Of a stretch of 10,448 nt of DNA, positions 1-6,067 are shown in pieces. The notes below the pieces were generated by a model. It was not told the DNA's origin. It did not search any database and saw only the letters and a list, made by a program, of their open reading frames with translations. The position numbers and the translations under genes were made by a program. This DNA comes from Clostridium sp. UBA6640 (GTDB lineage Bacteria > Bacillota > Clostridia > Clostridiales > Clostridiaceae), in assembly GCF_002455975.1 (NCBI RefSeq), contig NZ_DKLM01000167.1:45786-56233 (forward strand). The letters are read 5' to 3'. Numbering within the stretch: the first letter of the stretch is position 1; each line of letters starts with the position of its first letter.

Positions 1-192
1 TAAAACAATACTTTTTATTAAAAGTTCATCATCACAGTATATTTCGATATTCTTTTGTCCATCTTCAAAACTCTCTCCACTTACTTTTATATATGGGCTA
101 TTGTCTATATCCCAAACCTCTCCTTTTATTATACCTTCTATTGTAGTTTTAAATTTTGGATTATTATTAATAAATAGTTTTAACTCTCCCAT
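1..192 (-). CDS. Hypothetical protein, N-terminal part (runs off left edge)
   Basis: An open frame runs without a stop from the left edge and gives about 64 residues from the chosen ATG at 190-192, beginning MGELKLFINN. This start has a GGAG at 203-206, 10 nt upstream. An in-frame ATG at 214-216 would add eight residues but has no visible ribosome binding site. The visible part is hydrophilic and beta-rich in character, with no signal peptide, no membrane segment and no motif I can assign to a family. It lies 74 nt downstream of murE on the same strand with no hairpin terminator between them, so it may belong to the galU-murE transcription unit. That it is a real gene is supported by the open frame reaching the edge and by the ribosome binding site. 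The function is unknown. Confidence 0.55.
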   Translation of the reverse strand, partial: MGELKLFINNNPKFKTTIEGIIKGEVWDIDNSPYIKVSGESFEDGQKNIEIYCDDELLIKSIVL

Positions 193-266
193 ACCATGAA
201 TTCTCCATCTTATCATATTAATTTATATAAAATATTTTTAAAATCTAATTTCCTAGCTTTAAATTT

Positions 267-1739
267 TTATTTAACATCAACTTTCTTTTTTAAATATTCT
301 TTTACTACTTCCATATCATCAAATTTGATAGTTCTATCCTTTAAAATCTGATAAGTTTCATGACCTTTTCCAGCTACGACAATTACATCTCCAGGTTTTG
401 CACTATCCATTGCAAAATGTATAGCTTCTTTTCTATCTAAAATTTTTTCATATAAGCATTGAGTTTCTTTTATTCCCTCTTCAATATTATAGAGAATTTG
501 TAATGGTTCTTCCGTTCTAGGATTATCAGATGTTATTACACAAAATTGTGAATTTTTGCCTGCTATTTCCCCCATTATAGGACGTTTGGTTTTGTCTCTA
601 TCACCACCACAGCCAAACACTGTAATAACTTTACCTTTTACAAATCCCTTAACAGTAGTTAAAATATTCTCTAATGCATCTGGACTATGTGCATAATCAA
701 CAATTACAGTATATCCCTCTTCTGTATTTATTGCTTCTGCCCTCCCCCTTATAGTTTTTATATCTTGTAAGGCTAAAATTATATCGTCAACTGCTAATCC
801 TAAATGAAGACAAACTGCAATAGCTGCTAAAGAATTATAAACACTAAATAGTCCTGGAATTTTAACAACTACATCTTTTTCTTCCTTATTAAAACTTATT
901 TTAAATCTTACTCCATCAGCTGATAGCCTTATATCCTTTGCCATTAAATCTGCATTATTATTAATTCCATAGGTAAATATTTCAGCTGTAGCAGTATTTA
1001 TTATATCCTTCGATACATTATCATCTATATTTACTATAGCATACTTACATTTAGTAAATAACTTTAGTTTTGCATTTTTATAATTTTCCATGGTTTTATG
1101 ATCATCTAAATGGTCTTGGCTTAAATTTGTAAAAACCCCTATATCAAATATGCAATTATCTACCCTATGTAATTCTAATGCCATTGAGGATACTTCCATA
1201 ATTACATCTTGAACTTTCTCCTCTGCCATTTTTCTAAGTAGCATTTGAAGTTCTAAAGATTCTGGTGTCGTAGGAGTATTCTTTTCTACTTCTAAAATTT
1301 TATTTCCTATTCTATTATCAATAGTACCAATTGTACCAACTTTATGACCTAGATTTTCTAATATATTGGAGATGATAATAGATACTGAAGTCTTCCCATT
1401 AGTGCCAGTTATTCCAACTAAATTTAATTCTTTTGACGGCTCATTATAAAATATACTTGATATTTCAGATAATACTTTCCTTGTATTTTTCACCTTAATT
1501 ACATTTACATCTGTAGATTCTATCTCCATTTCCTCTTCAACCAATATAGAAGTGGCGCCATTTTTAATAGCGTCATCTATAAATCTATGTCCATCCTCTT
1601 TAAATCCTTGTATACATACAAATAGCGAATTTTTCTTTGTAATTCTTCTTGAATCATATGCAATTTCGCATATCTCTGCATTATCACTACCTTTTAGAAC
1701 ATCATATTCTATTTTGGATAATAACTCTTTTATATTCAT
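267..1739 (-). CDS. murE: UDP-N-acetylmuramoyl-L-alanyl-D-glutamate--2,6-diaminopimelate ligase
   Basis: This cytoplasmic Mur ligase adds the third stem-peptide residue to UDP-MurNAc-L-Ala-D-Glu using ATP. The 490 residues match the usual family length. The N-terminal domain (about 1-105) binds the UDP part. The central ATPase domain carries the P-loop GTNGKTS at 112-118, NTPTTPES near 154-161, HRVD at 191-194 and the lysine that is normally carbamylated (K224 in NAKLKLF). The C-terminal domain has the DNPR motif at 405-408, the known recognition signature for meso-diaminopimelate; lysine-adding MurE enzymes differ there. The cell wall is therefore predicted to be DAP-type, as expected for Clostridium. 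The start at 1737-1739 follows an AGGAG about 7 nt upstream. The gene begins 24 nt after the galU stop, so the two are probably co-transcribed. It is not next to murF or other dcw-cluster genes in this window. Confidence 0.97.
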   Translation of the reverse strand: MNIKELLSKIEYDVLKGSDNAEICEIAYDSRRITKKNSLFVCIQGFKEDGHRFIDDAIKNGATSILVEEEMEIESTDVNVIKVKNTRKVLSEISSIFYNEPSKELNLVGITGTNGKTSVSIIISNILENLGHKVGTIGTIDNRIGNKILEVEKNTPTTPESLELQMLLRKMAEEKVQDVIMEVSSMALELHRVDNCIFDIGVFTNLSQDHLDDHKTMENYKNAKLKLFTKCKYAIVNIDDNVSKDIINTATAEIFTYGINNNADLMAKDIRLSADGVRFKISFNKEEKDVVVKIPGLFSVYNSLAAIAVCLHLGLAVDDIILALQDIKTIRGRAEAINTEEGYTVIVDYAHSPDALENILTTVKGFVKGKVITVFGCGGDRDKTKRPIMGEIAGKNSQFCVITSDNPRTEEPLQILYNIEEGIKETQCLYEKILDRKEAIHFAMDSAKPGDVIVVAGKGHETYQILKDRTIKFDDMEVVKEYLKKKVDVK

Positions 1740-1763
1740 AAAAATTCTCCTATTCTTCTTTAA

Positions 1764-2642
1764 TTAATGGAGATCTATTTCTTTAATTAGCCCTATTAAA
1801 TAATCTTTATAGTCATTTTTTAATATACTATGTCGTAGTGCATATTCAGTAGTAGCTTTTAGATATCCTAGCTTATCTCCTAAGTCATATATTTTTCCTT
1901 CAATCTTACAAGCATGGACTTCTTCCTCTATCATTAACTTTTTAATAGCTTCTGTAAGTTCAATTTCTCCACTAATATTAAATTCTACATTCTCTAAGCA
2001 TTTAAATATTTTAGGTGTTAAAATATACCTTCCTATGACCGCCATATTTGATGGCGCTTCCTCAATTTTAGGTTTTTCTATAATGCTTGATACTTTAAAG
2101 TCCTGTTCATTTATTTTATTTAACCCAACTATTCCATATTTATCAACTTCTGATTCTTCAACTTCCCTAATACTTAATACAGAAAAATTATTTCTTTTGT
2201 AAACATTTATTAATTGATTAATAGATGGATTTTCTGAGTAAATAATATCATCACCTAAGATAACTGCAAAAGGCTCATCTCCTATAAAACTTTTACCACA
2301 TAGCACAGCATGTCCAGTTCCTAATGGTTCTTTCTGCCTTATAAAATATATGTTAGCCTTACTTTTAATATTTTTAATTTCTTCTAACTGATTAGTTTTG
2401 TTTTTTTCAATTAGAAACCTCTCTAATTCAGGAGAATTATCAAACCAATCTTCAATAGAGGCTTTATTTCTAGATGTAACTATTAACACTTCCTCTATTC
2501 CCGAGTTCACGCACTCTTCTACTAAATATTGTATAGCTGGCTTATCAACTAAATTAATCATTTCCTTAGGAATGGTCTTAGTAGCTGGTAATAATCTTGT
2601 CCCAAATCCTCCCGCAAGTATTATAGCTTTTCTAACCTTCAT
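1764..2642 (-). CDS. galU: UTP--glucose-1-phosphate uridylyltransferase
   Basis: This cytoplasmic enzyme makes UDP-glucose from UTP and glucose 1-phosphate, for glycolipid, teichoic acid or polysaccharide synthesis. At 292 residues it has the usual GalU/GtaB length. The nucleotide-binding signature LAGGFGTRLLPATKTIPKEM is at 9-28, the metal- and nucleotide-contacting GDD at 130-132, EKP at 189-191 and YDLGDKLGY at 252-260. The start at 2640-2642 is chosen because AAGGAGGAG (2648-2656) sits 5 nt upstream and because family proteins begin a few residues before the signature. The frame stays open 27 codons further upstream to 2723, but that extension is encoded by palindromic repeat A and has no family similarity. 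murE follows 24 nt downstream, suggesting a two-gene envelope unit. It could alternatively be named gtaB. Confidence 0.95.
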   Translation of the reverse strand: MKVRKAIILAGGFGTRLLPATKTIPKEMINLVDKPAIQYLVEECVNSGIEEVLIVTSRNKASIEDWFDNSPELERFLIEKNKTNQLEEIKNIKSKANIYFIRQKEPLGTGHAVLCGKSFIGDEPFAVILGDDIIYSENPSINQLINVYKRNNFSVLSIREVEESEVDKYGIVGLNKINEQDFKVSSIIEKPKIEEAPSNMAVIGRYILTPKIFKCLENVEFNISGEIELTEAIKKLMIEEEVHACKIEGKIYDLGDKLGYLKATTEYALRHSILKNDYKDYLIGLIKEIDLH

Positions 2643-2647
2643 ATATG

Positions 2648-2656
2648 CTCCTCCTT
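2648..2656 (-). promoter_or_regulatory. Ribosome binding site fixing the galU start
   Basis: On the minus strand this reads AAGGAGGAG, a near-perfect match to the 16S anti-Shine-Dalgarno target, 5 nt before the ATG at 2640-2642. It decides the GalU start against the longer open frame that begins at 2723 inside repeat A. Confidence 0.9.
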
Positions 2657-2669
2657 CAATCCACATAAA

Positions 2670-2733
2670 GGGACGGTTCATTCTTTTTTTAAACTTACAC
2701 AATATTATTTTACATATTTTCATGAACTGTCCA
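2670..2733. repeat. REP-like palindrome, copy A
   Basis: The left arm GGGACGGTTCAT (2670-2681) pairs with ATGAACTGTCC (2722-2732) across 40 nt. The pairing has one G-T wobble at arm position 6. The outermost base pair is lost because A replaces the usual C at 2733. The left arm is preceded by A, as in the other copies. It lies 14 nt upstream of the galU ribosome binding site, so one arm would be in the galU leader if transcription starts upstream. It forms the first part of a 116-bp tandem duplication with copy B. Confidence 0.9.
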
Positions 2734-2785
2734 TTATATATTAACTAAATTAATGATTCTTCTAACAGTAATCTTAATATGTAAA

Positions 2786-2849
2786 GGGACGGTTCATTCT
2801 TTTTTGAACTTACACAACATTATTTTATATATTTTCATGAACTGTCCCT
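2786..2849. repeat. REP-like palindrome, copy B
   Basis: The left arm GGGACGGTTCAT (2786-2797) pairs with ATGAACTGTCCC (2837-2848), with a 39-nt interior and flanking A and T. It shares the arm-position-6 wobble of copy A, as expected from their common origin by duplication. Confidence 0.9.
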
Positions 2850-2900
2850 TATATATTAACTAAATTAATGATTTTTCTAACAATAATCTTAATATGTAGA

Positions 2901-2968
2901 GGGACGGTTCATTCTTTTTTAATATGTTATCTTTTATCCATTTATATATTTTTTGATGAGCCGTCCCT
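2901..2968. repeat. REP-like palindrome, copy C
   Basis: The left arm GGGACGGTTCAT (2901-2912) pairs with ATGAGCCGTCCC (2956-2967) across 43 nt. It has one T-G wobble at arm position 8, a different position from copies A and B. The interior differs from A and B beyond the first few bases after the left arm. It lies 46 nt past the stop of the HD-domain gene, so it would fold in that transcript's 3' region, but no U-run follows it on the minus strand to make a classical terminator. Confidence 0.9.
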
Positions 2969-3013
2969 AAGAGATTAAAATAACCTCAAAATCTATTTAT
3001 ATATTTTTTAACA

Positions 3014-3634
3014 TTATTTAAATATATTCTGAGCTATATTTGGCAATACATTATAAATGGATTTGTTCATTTTCTCTTCAAAATAATTTTTCAATTGAAA
3101 AGTAGCTTTCCATTTTGGTATTGTAAGCTCATTCATTCCATATCTTAGAGCTACATCAACCATTCTTTTTTCTAAAAGGCAAAATCCACTTGGCAAAGCC
3201 AATGCATCACATAACTGTATTAATTTATCATAATCATTAAATTCTACTTCTTCTAAATATCTTTTAAGAAAGCTAAAATTCTCCTCAGTACTATCCCATT
3301 CATCCAAAATTATATTTATATTGTTATAAGGAAAAGAATGTGTAATACAAATCCTTGCTAATAAACTATATCCTTTTTCCATAGCGTAATTATATCCGTC
3401 TATACTATGTCTTATTTTATATACTCCTACTCTTCTTCCGATATCATGAAGCATTCCTAATACCTCTGCAACCTCTGAATTTAAACCTTCTATATTCTCT
3501 GCTATTAACTTAGCAGCTTGTCCAGTATACTTAGAGTGTTCTACCCATGGACCTGGATTTAAGCTTTTTGCTTCTTTTAAAATTAACTTTGCCTCCTCTA
3601 AAGTCGGAACTTCATTTAATATATTATTTTTCAT
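3014..3634 (-). CDS. HD-domain phosphohydrolase family protein
   Basis: This is a 206-residue soluble protein with an HD metal-binding fold. The likely metal ligands are H33 (in WVEHSKYTGQAA), H63-D64 (LGMLHDIGRR) and D143 (QLCDALAL). H76 and H99 fall where two-metal HD proteins often have extra histidines. Members hydrolyse phosphomonoesters or phosphodiesters of nucleotides; the substrate cannot be read from the sequence. There are no sensor, receiver or GYP-type motifs that would mark a cyclic-di-GMP phosphodiesterase, and no synthetase domain as in RelA/SpoT. The start at 3632-3634 follows AAGGGTG about 6 nt upstream. The gene is isolated, with palindrome C about 46 nt downstream and palindrome D upstream. 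No neighbour suggests its pathway. Confidence 0.85.
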   Translation of the reverse strand: MKNNILNEVPTLEEAKLILKEAKSLNPGPWVEHSKYTGQAAKLIAENIEGLNSEVAEVLGMLHDIGRRVGVYKIRHSIDGYNYAMEKGYSLLARICITHSFPYNNINIILDEWDSTEENFSFLKRYLEEVEFNDYDKLIQLCDALALPSGFCLLEKRMVDVALRYGMNELTIPKWKATFQLKNYFEEKMNKSIYNVLPNIAQNIFK

Positions 3635-4138
3635 AATTTCACCCTTATTCTTTAATACAATCCTTCCATATAAATAATCGTCTATATGTTTGTCTAATTA
3701 ATTATATTGGTATCATTATGTAAAAGCTTAACTAACCTTTAATTATATTGAATCTCTACATTTATTTTAAATTATAGCCTATTGTAGTAATTATATTTAA
3801 CTAATACCATAGGTTAATATATGAAAATTATACCATATATTTCTAACATCAATATTACAGCTTCTACATTTATATGTTTCACCTAAATGATAGTTCAACT
3901 ATTCATATAAATTTTATAATATATAATATAGGGACGGTTCATTATATATAATTTATTAACGATTAATGTAAAAGAATGATGAACCGTCCCTAGCTACAGA
4001 ACTTTTTTTCTACAAAATCCAGTTTTTATATTATATAGCACTAAACCTTTAACACAAATTTCTGTAATTTCAATAGCTTGTCCATTAGAAGAATTAAAAT
4101 ATTATTTTTCAAATCAAAATTTATTTTTTATTACTCTC
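3635..4138. other. Intergenic region between RAYT and HD-domain gene
   Basis: This 504-nt gene-free stretch holds palindrome D (3931-3991, entered separately). The rest is very AT-rich, with no recognisable tRNA, riboswitch or conserved small gene. A weak minus-strand promoter for the HD gene could be TAGACA, then a 17-nt spacer, then TTATAT, within about 3671-3700; the -10 match is poor. The sequence just past the RAYT stop (4138-3992) has A/T runs but no convincing hairpin with a T-tract. Confidence 0.6.
3931..3991. repeat. REP-like palindrome, copy D (downstream of the RAYT)
   Basis: The left arm GGGACGGTTCAT (3931-3942) and right arm ATGAACCGTCCC (3979-3990) are perfectly complementary over 12 bp, with a 36-nt AT-rich interior, A before and T after. 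It lies 148 nt beyond the transposase stop codon and, with copy E on the other side, brackets that gene. Confidence 0.93.
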
Positions 4139-5062
4139 TTAACATGCTATCACTTTGCTGTTCATTTCTATAAATTCATCTAATAACTTTTTATGAAATT
4201 TATCCTTTAAGATTAATTCAATACCATCGCTGCAAAGTTTAGATATATTAGATTGTGTTACATTTCCTATTAGGCCACATATATCTTTAGCTTTTTTACC
4301 TGCAAATTGTATTAAAAATACTACATAAAGTGCCTTTACTTCTCTACTTTTTCTTCTATATTTTAGATTGAGTTCTATTTCTTTTGTATTTGTTTTCTTA
4401 CATATAAAATTTCGTATTTGTTCATCATTTAAATTTCTAAACAAAATTACTTTTTCACTTCTATATTCAGATTTCTCAACTTCAAATTCTATCTCTTTAA
4501 TTCTTTCATTTGTTATCCTAAACATAGTTTTATAATAGTTTTCTCTTGCTTTTTTCTTTGTTTTTCCAAATAATCTCATAATTAAAGCTTCATCACATAT
4601 TTTAAACTTATCTTTTTTTAATCCTAAGTATAGCGATAAACTAGAGAATTCATAATCTTCCGGCCTATCTTTATACCCTGTGATATCCACTGCATTTCTA
4701 TGTATATATTTTGAAACTTCTATTAAATAAGTATCATTATTTATAGGTTTACTTTTATATCTATCTCTAAATACAGGCCCTTCATGCTTTTTGCTTTTTC
4801 TAAGATATCCTCCATATCTTAAATTAAGTTTTTTCATAACTTTTCCTAATTCACCACCATTGATATCAATTAAAAAATGTGTATGATTATCCATTAAACA
4901 ATAGGCATATATTTTAAAATTTTCTTCTATTTGTAGTTTTCTTAAAATCCTTAGCATAACTTCTTTATCATTATCGTTATAAAATAAAAGTTTACCTGGA
5001 AAGCTCCTCGTCATAACATGATATATCCCTGTGTCACATAATTCTCTTGCCTTTCTCGCCAT
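4139..5062 (-). CDS. REP-associated tyrosine transposase (RAYT, Y1/HUH family)
   Basis: This protein is related to the TnpA enzymes of IS200/IS605, which cut and join single-stranded DNA at hairpins through one catalytic tyrosine. The HUH motif is HTH at 60-62 in CLMDNHTHFL. The RAYT-typical stretch GPVFRDRYKSKPI is at 95-107. The likely nucleophile is Y119 in KYIHRNAV; its spacing to N123 (Y-x3-N) mirrors the Tyr/Gln helix of IS608 TnpA. SSLSLYLG at 140-147 matches the end of the Y1 domain. Residues about 236-280 resemble the DnaA domain IV helix-turn-helix found in some RAYTs, a second DNA-binding module. All key residues are present, so it appears active. The start has GGAGGAG 7 nt upstream. 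Palindromes D and E flank the gene and are its expected substrates. It could alternatively be a decaying IS200-like transposase, but the extra C-terminal domain and the palindromes favour RAYT. Confidence 0.93.
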   Translation of the reverse strand: MARKARELCDTGIYHVMTRSFPGKLLFYNDNDKEVMLRILRKLQIEENFKIYAYCLMDNHTHFLIDINGGELGKVMKKLNLRYGGYLRKSKKHEGPVFRDRYKSKPINNDTYLIEVSKYIHRNAVDITGYKDRPEDYEFSSLSLYLGLKKDKFKICDEALIMRLFGKTKKKARENYYKTMFRITNERIKEIEFEVEKSEYRSEKVILFRNLNDEQIRNFICKKTNTKEIELNLKYRRKSREVKALYVVFLIQFAGKKAKDICGLIGNVTQSNISKLCSDGIELILKDKFHKKLLDEFIEMNSKVIAC

Positions 5063-5144
5063 TTAAAAACTCCTCCAATAATTATGATTTATTATAATTA
5101 TTGACAAATCTATCAAGTACTAAGCTAAATTTAATTAAATCAAA

Positions 5145-5210
5145 GGGACGGTTCATTAAATTTATTAGATTATACATTGACTAATCTAATAAATCTAATG
5201 AACCGTCCCT
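5145..5210. repeat. REP-like palindrome, copy E (between ABC operon and RAYT)
   Basis: This is the most complete hairpin of the set. GGGACGGTTCATT (5145-5157) pairs perfectly with AATGAACCGTCCC (5197-5209). After a 2x2 internal mismatch (AA against CT), a second perfect 13-bp stem forms between 5160-5172 and 5182-5194, leaving a 9-nt loop (5173-5181). Total pairing is 26 bp. It begins 11 nt beyond the stop codon of the second ABC permease and lies 82 nt upstream of the RAYT start. On the minus strand it is followed by TTTGATTTAATT, not a strong T-run, so it may slow or protect transcripts without being a textbook terminator. Confidence 0.95.
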
Positions 5211-5221
5211 TCTATGGATAA

Positions 5222-6052
5222 TTAATGCGTTCCTAGTATACCCTTAGTTCTACATCTTTTTTCTATAGTATTAAATACTAATGCTCCCATTAAGCAAAAT
5301 CCAACCATGGAACATATTAATAGTAAAAATTCTTTAGATAGTGGCATTATTGAATTTTGCTCTAAAAGTATTGCCCTTGTGCTATCATACATATAGGTTA
5401 ATGGTATCATTGAAGATATAAACAATGCCCATTTTGGAAGCACTTTTAGTGGAAAATATCCCCCTGAAAATCCTATAACTAAATTATTTCCTATATCAAT
5501 TATTGTATTTGCTTCTTTTAACAATAGTACTGCGGAAGAGATTGCTAATCCTAGTCCAAGTAATCCTATAACTCCAGGCGTTATAAACAATAATGCTTTT
5601 AATATATTAGCATTCACAGTAAATCCAAATACAAAGTAACAAGATATCCCTGTTAATATAATTTCAAAAGTTGCTACACAAAATTGAAAAGCACTTTTAC
5701 TTATTAGTAGTCCTATTCTGCTTACAGGTGCACTCCAATTTGATTCTAAAACGCCCTGTGTCATTTCCTCTTTTAGCGCAAAACCCATACTCCATGATAC
5801 AGTCCAAACATAAGTAGATACCATAAATCCTAAAATTACAAATCCCATATAATCAGAGTTTCCTGCATATTTTTCAAAGCCAGGAAACTTTCCATTTAAA
5901 CTAAAACACTTACTCATAAAATAAATTGGTGCAAGCCATATAATAGGATCAATTAAAGTCATAAAAAAATTTATAGGGTATCTAAAATATATCTTCATTT
6001 GCATTATAAATACTGCTCTAAAAATATTTAGCCCTCTTTTTATTTTCTCCAT
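5222..6052 (-). CDS. ABC-2 type exporter permease, second subunit
   Basis: This 276-residue integral membrane protein has six predicted helices at about 25-48, 65-92, 110-140, 150-178, 185-215 and 240-262. The ABC-2 signature region is EEMTQGVLESNWSAPVSR between helices 2 and 3. It should pair with the permease encoded just upstream to form the channel of an exporter powered by the ATPase of the same operon. The two permeases share layout and the signature but are clearly different sequences, which suggests a heterodimer. The start at 6050-6052 has a purine-rich GGGGGGAGAGG 6 nt upstream and lies 15 nt after the first permease's stop. The family exports drugs, polysaccharides, lipids or peptides; nothing here fixes the substrate. 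It is the last gene of the operon, followed by palindrome E. Confidence 0.9.
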   Translation of the reverse strand: MEKIKRGLNIFRAVFIMQMKIYFRYPINFFMTLIDPIIWLAPIYFMSKCFSLNGKFPGFEKYAGNSDYMGFVILGFMVSTYVWTVSWSMGFALKEEMTQGVLESNWSAPVSRIGLLISKSAFQFCVATFEIILTGISCYFVFGFTVNANILKALLFITPGVIGLLGLGLAISSAVLLLKEANTIIDIGNNLVIGFSGGYFPLKVLPKWALFISSMIPLTYMYDSTRAILLEQNSIMPLSKEFLLLICSMVGFCLMGALVFNTIEKRCRTKGILGTH

Positions 6053-6067
6053 ATAGACCTCTCCCCC

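Larger units (their letters stand above)
2670..2900. repeat. Tandem duplication of a ~116-bp unit containing the palindrome
   Basis: Unit 1 (2670-2785) and unit 2 (2786-2900) align along their whole length with about ten differences and one indel, roughly 90% identity by eye. Each holds one palindrome plus about 52 nt of spacer beginning TATATATTAACTAAATTAAT and ending ATCTTAATATGTA just before the next palindrome. A third palindrome (C) follows in register at 2901, but with an unrelated interior and no copy of the spacer behind it. The array therefore grew at least once by duplicating palindrome plus spacer together. Confidence 0.88.
2643..3013. other. Intergenic region, galU upstream region made of REP-like repeats
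   Basis: This 371-nt gene-free stretch between the HD-domain gene and galU consists mostly of three copies of the GGGACGGTTCAT palindrome (A, B and C, entered separately) and the AT-rich spacer repeated between them. The galU promoter must lie here or further upstream. On the minus strand, copy A offers TGGACA (2728-2733) followed 18 nt later by AATAAT, and a TATAAT at 2733-2738 that exists only because the end of copy A differs from that of copy B. Both are weak candidates. No RNA gene and no further coding frame with a ribosome binding site is visible. Past C, positions 2969-3013 are plain AT-rich sequence. Confidence 0.7.

Noticed and set aside
1552..1767. Plus-strand open frames opposite murE, galU, the ABC genes and the phosphatase
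   Set aside because: They are antisense to well-supported genes, lack ribosome binding sites and have low-complexity hydrophobic translations.
2643..2723. N-terminal extension of GalU by 27 residues
   Set aside because: It is encoded by palindrome A, has no ribosome binding site, and the ATG at 2642 has an excellent one; family proteins start there.
3994..4101. Minus-strand open frame of 35 codons downstream of the RAYT, as a gene remnant
   Set aside because: It has no start codon or ribosome binding site and no recognisable motif. An open stretch this short is expected by chance.
2670..5210. CRISPR array
   Set aside because: The repeats are long palindromes with irregular distances, duplicated spacers and genes between them; no cas genes are present.
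3931..5210. A complete IS200/IS605 insertion sequence
   Set aside because: The ends are copies of a palindrome that also occurs alone nearby, the protein has RAYT features plus an extra C-terminal domain, and there is no tnpB. A RAYT with REP-like elements fits better.
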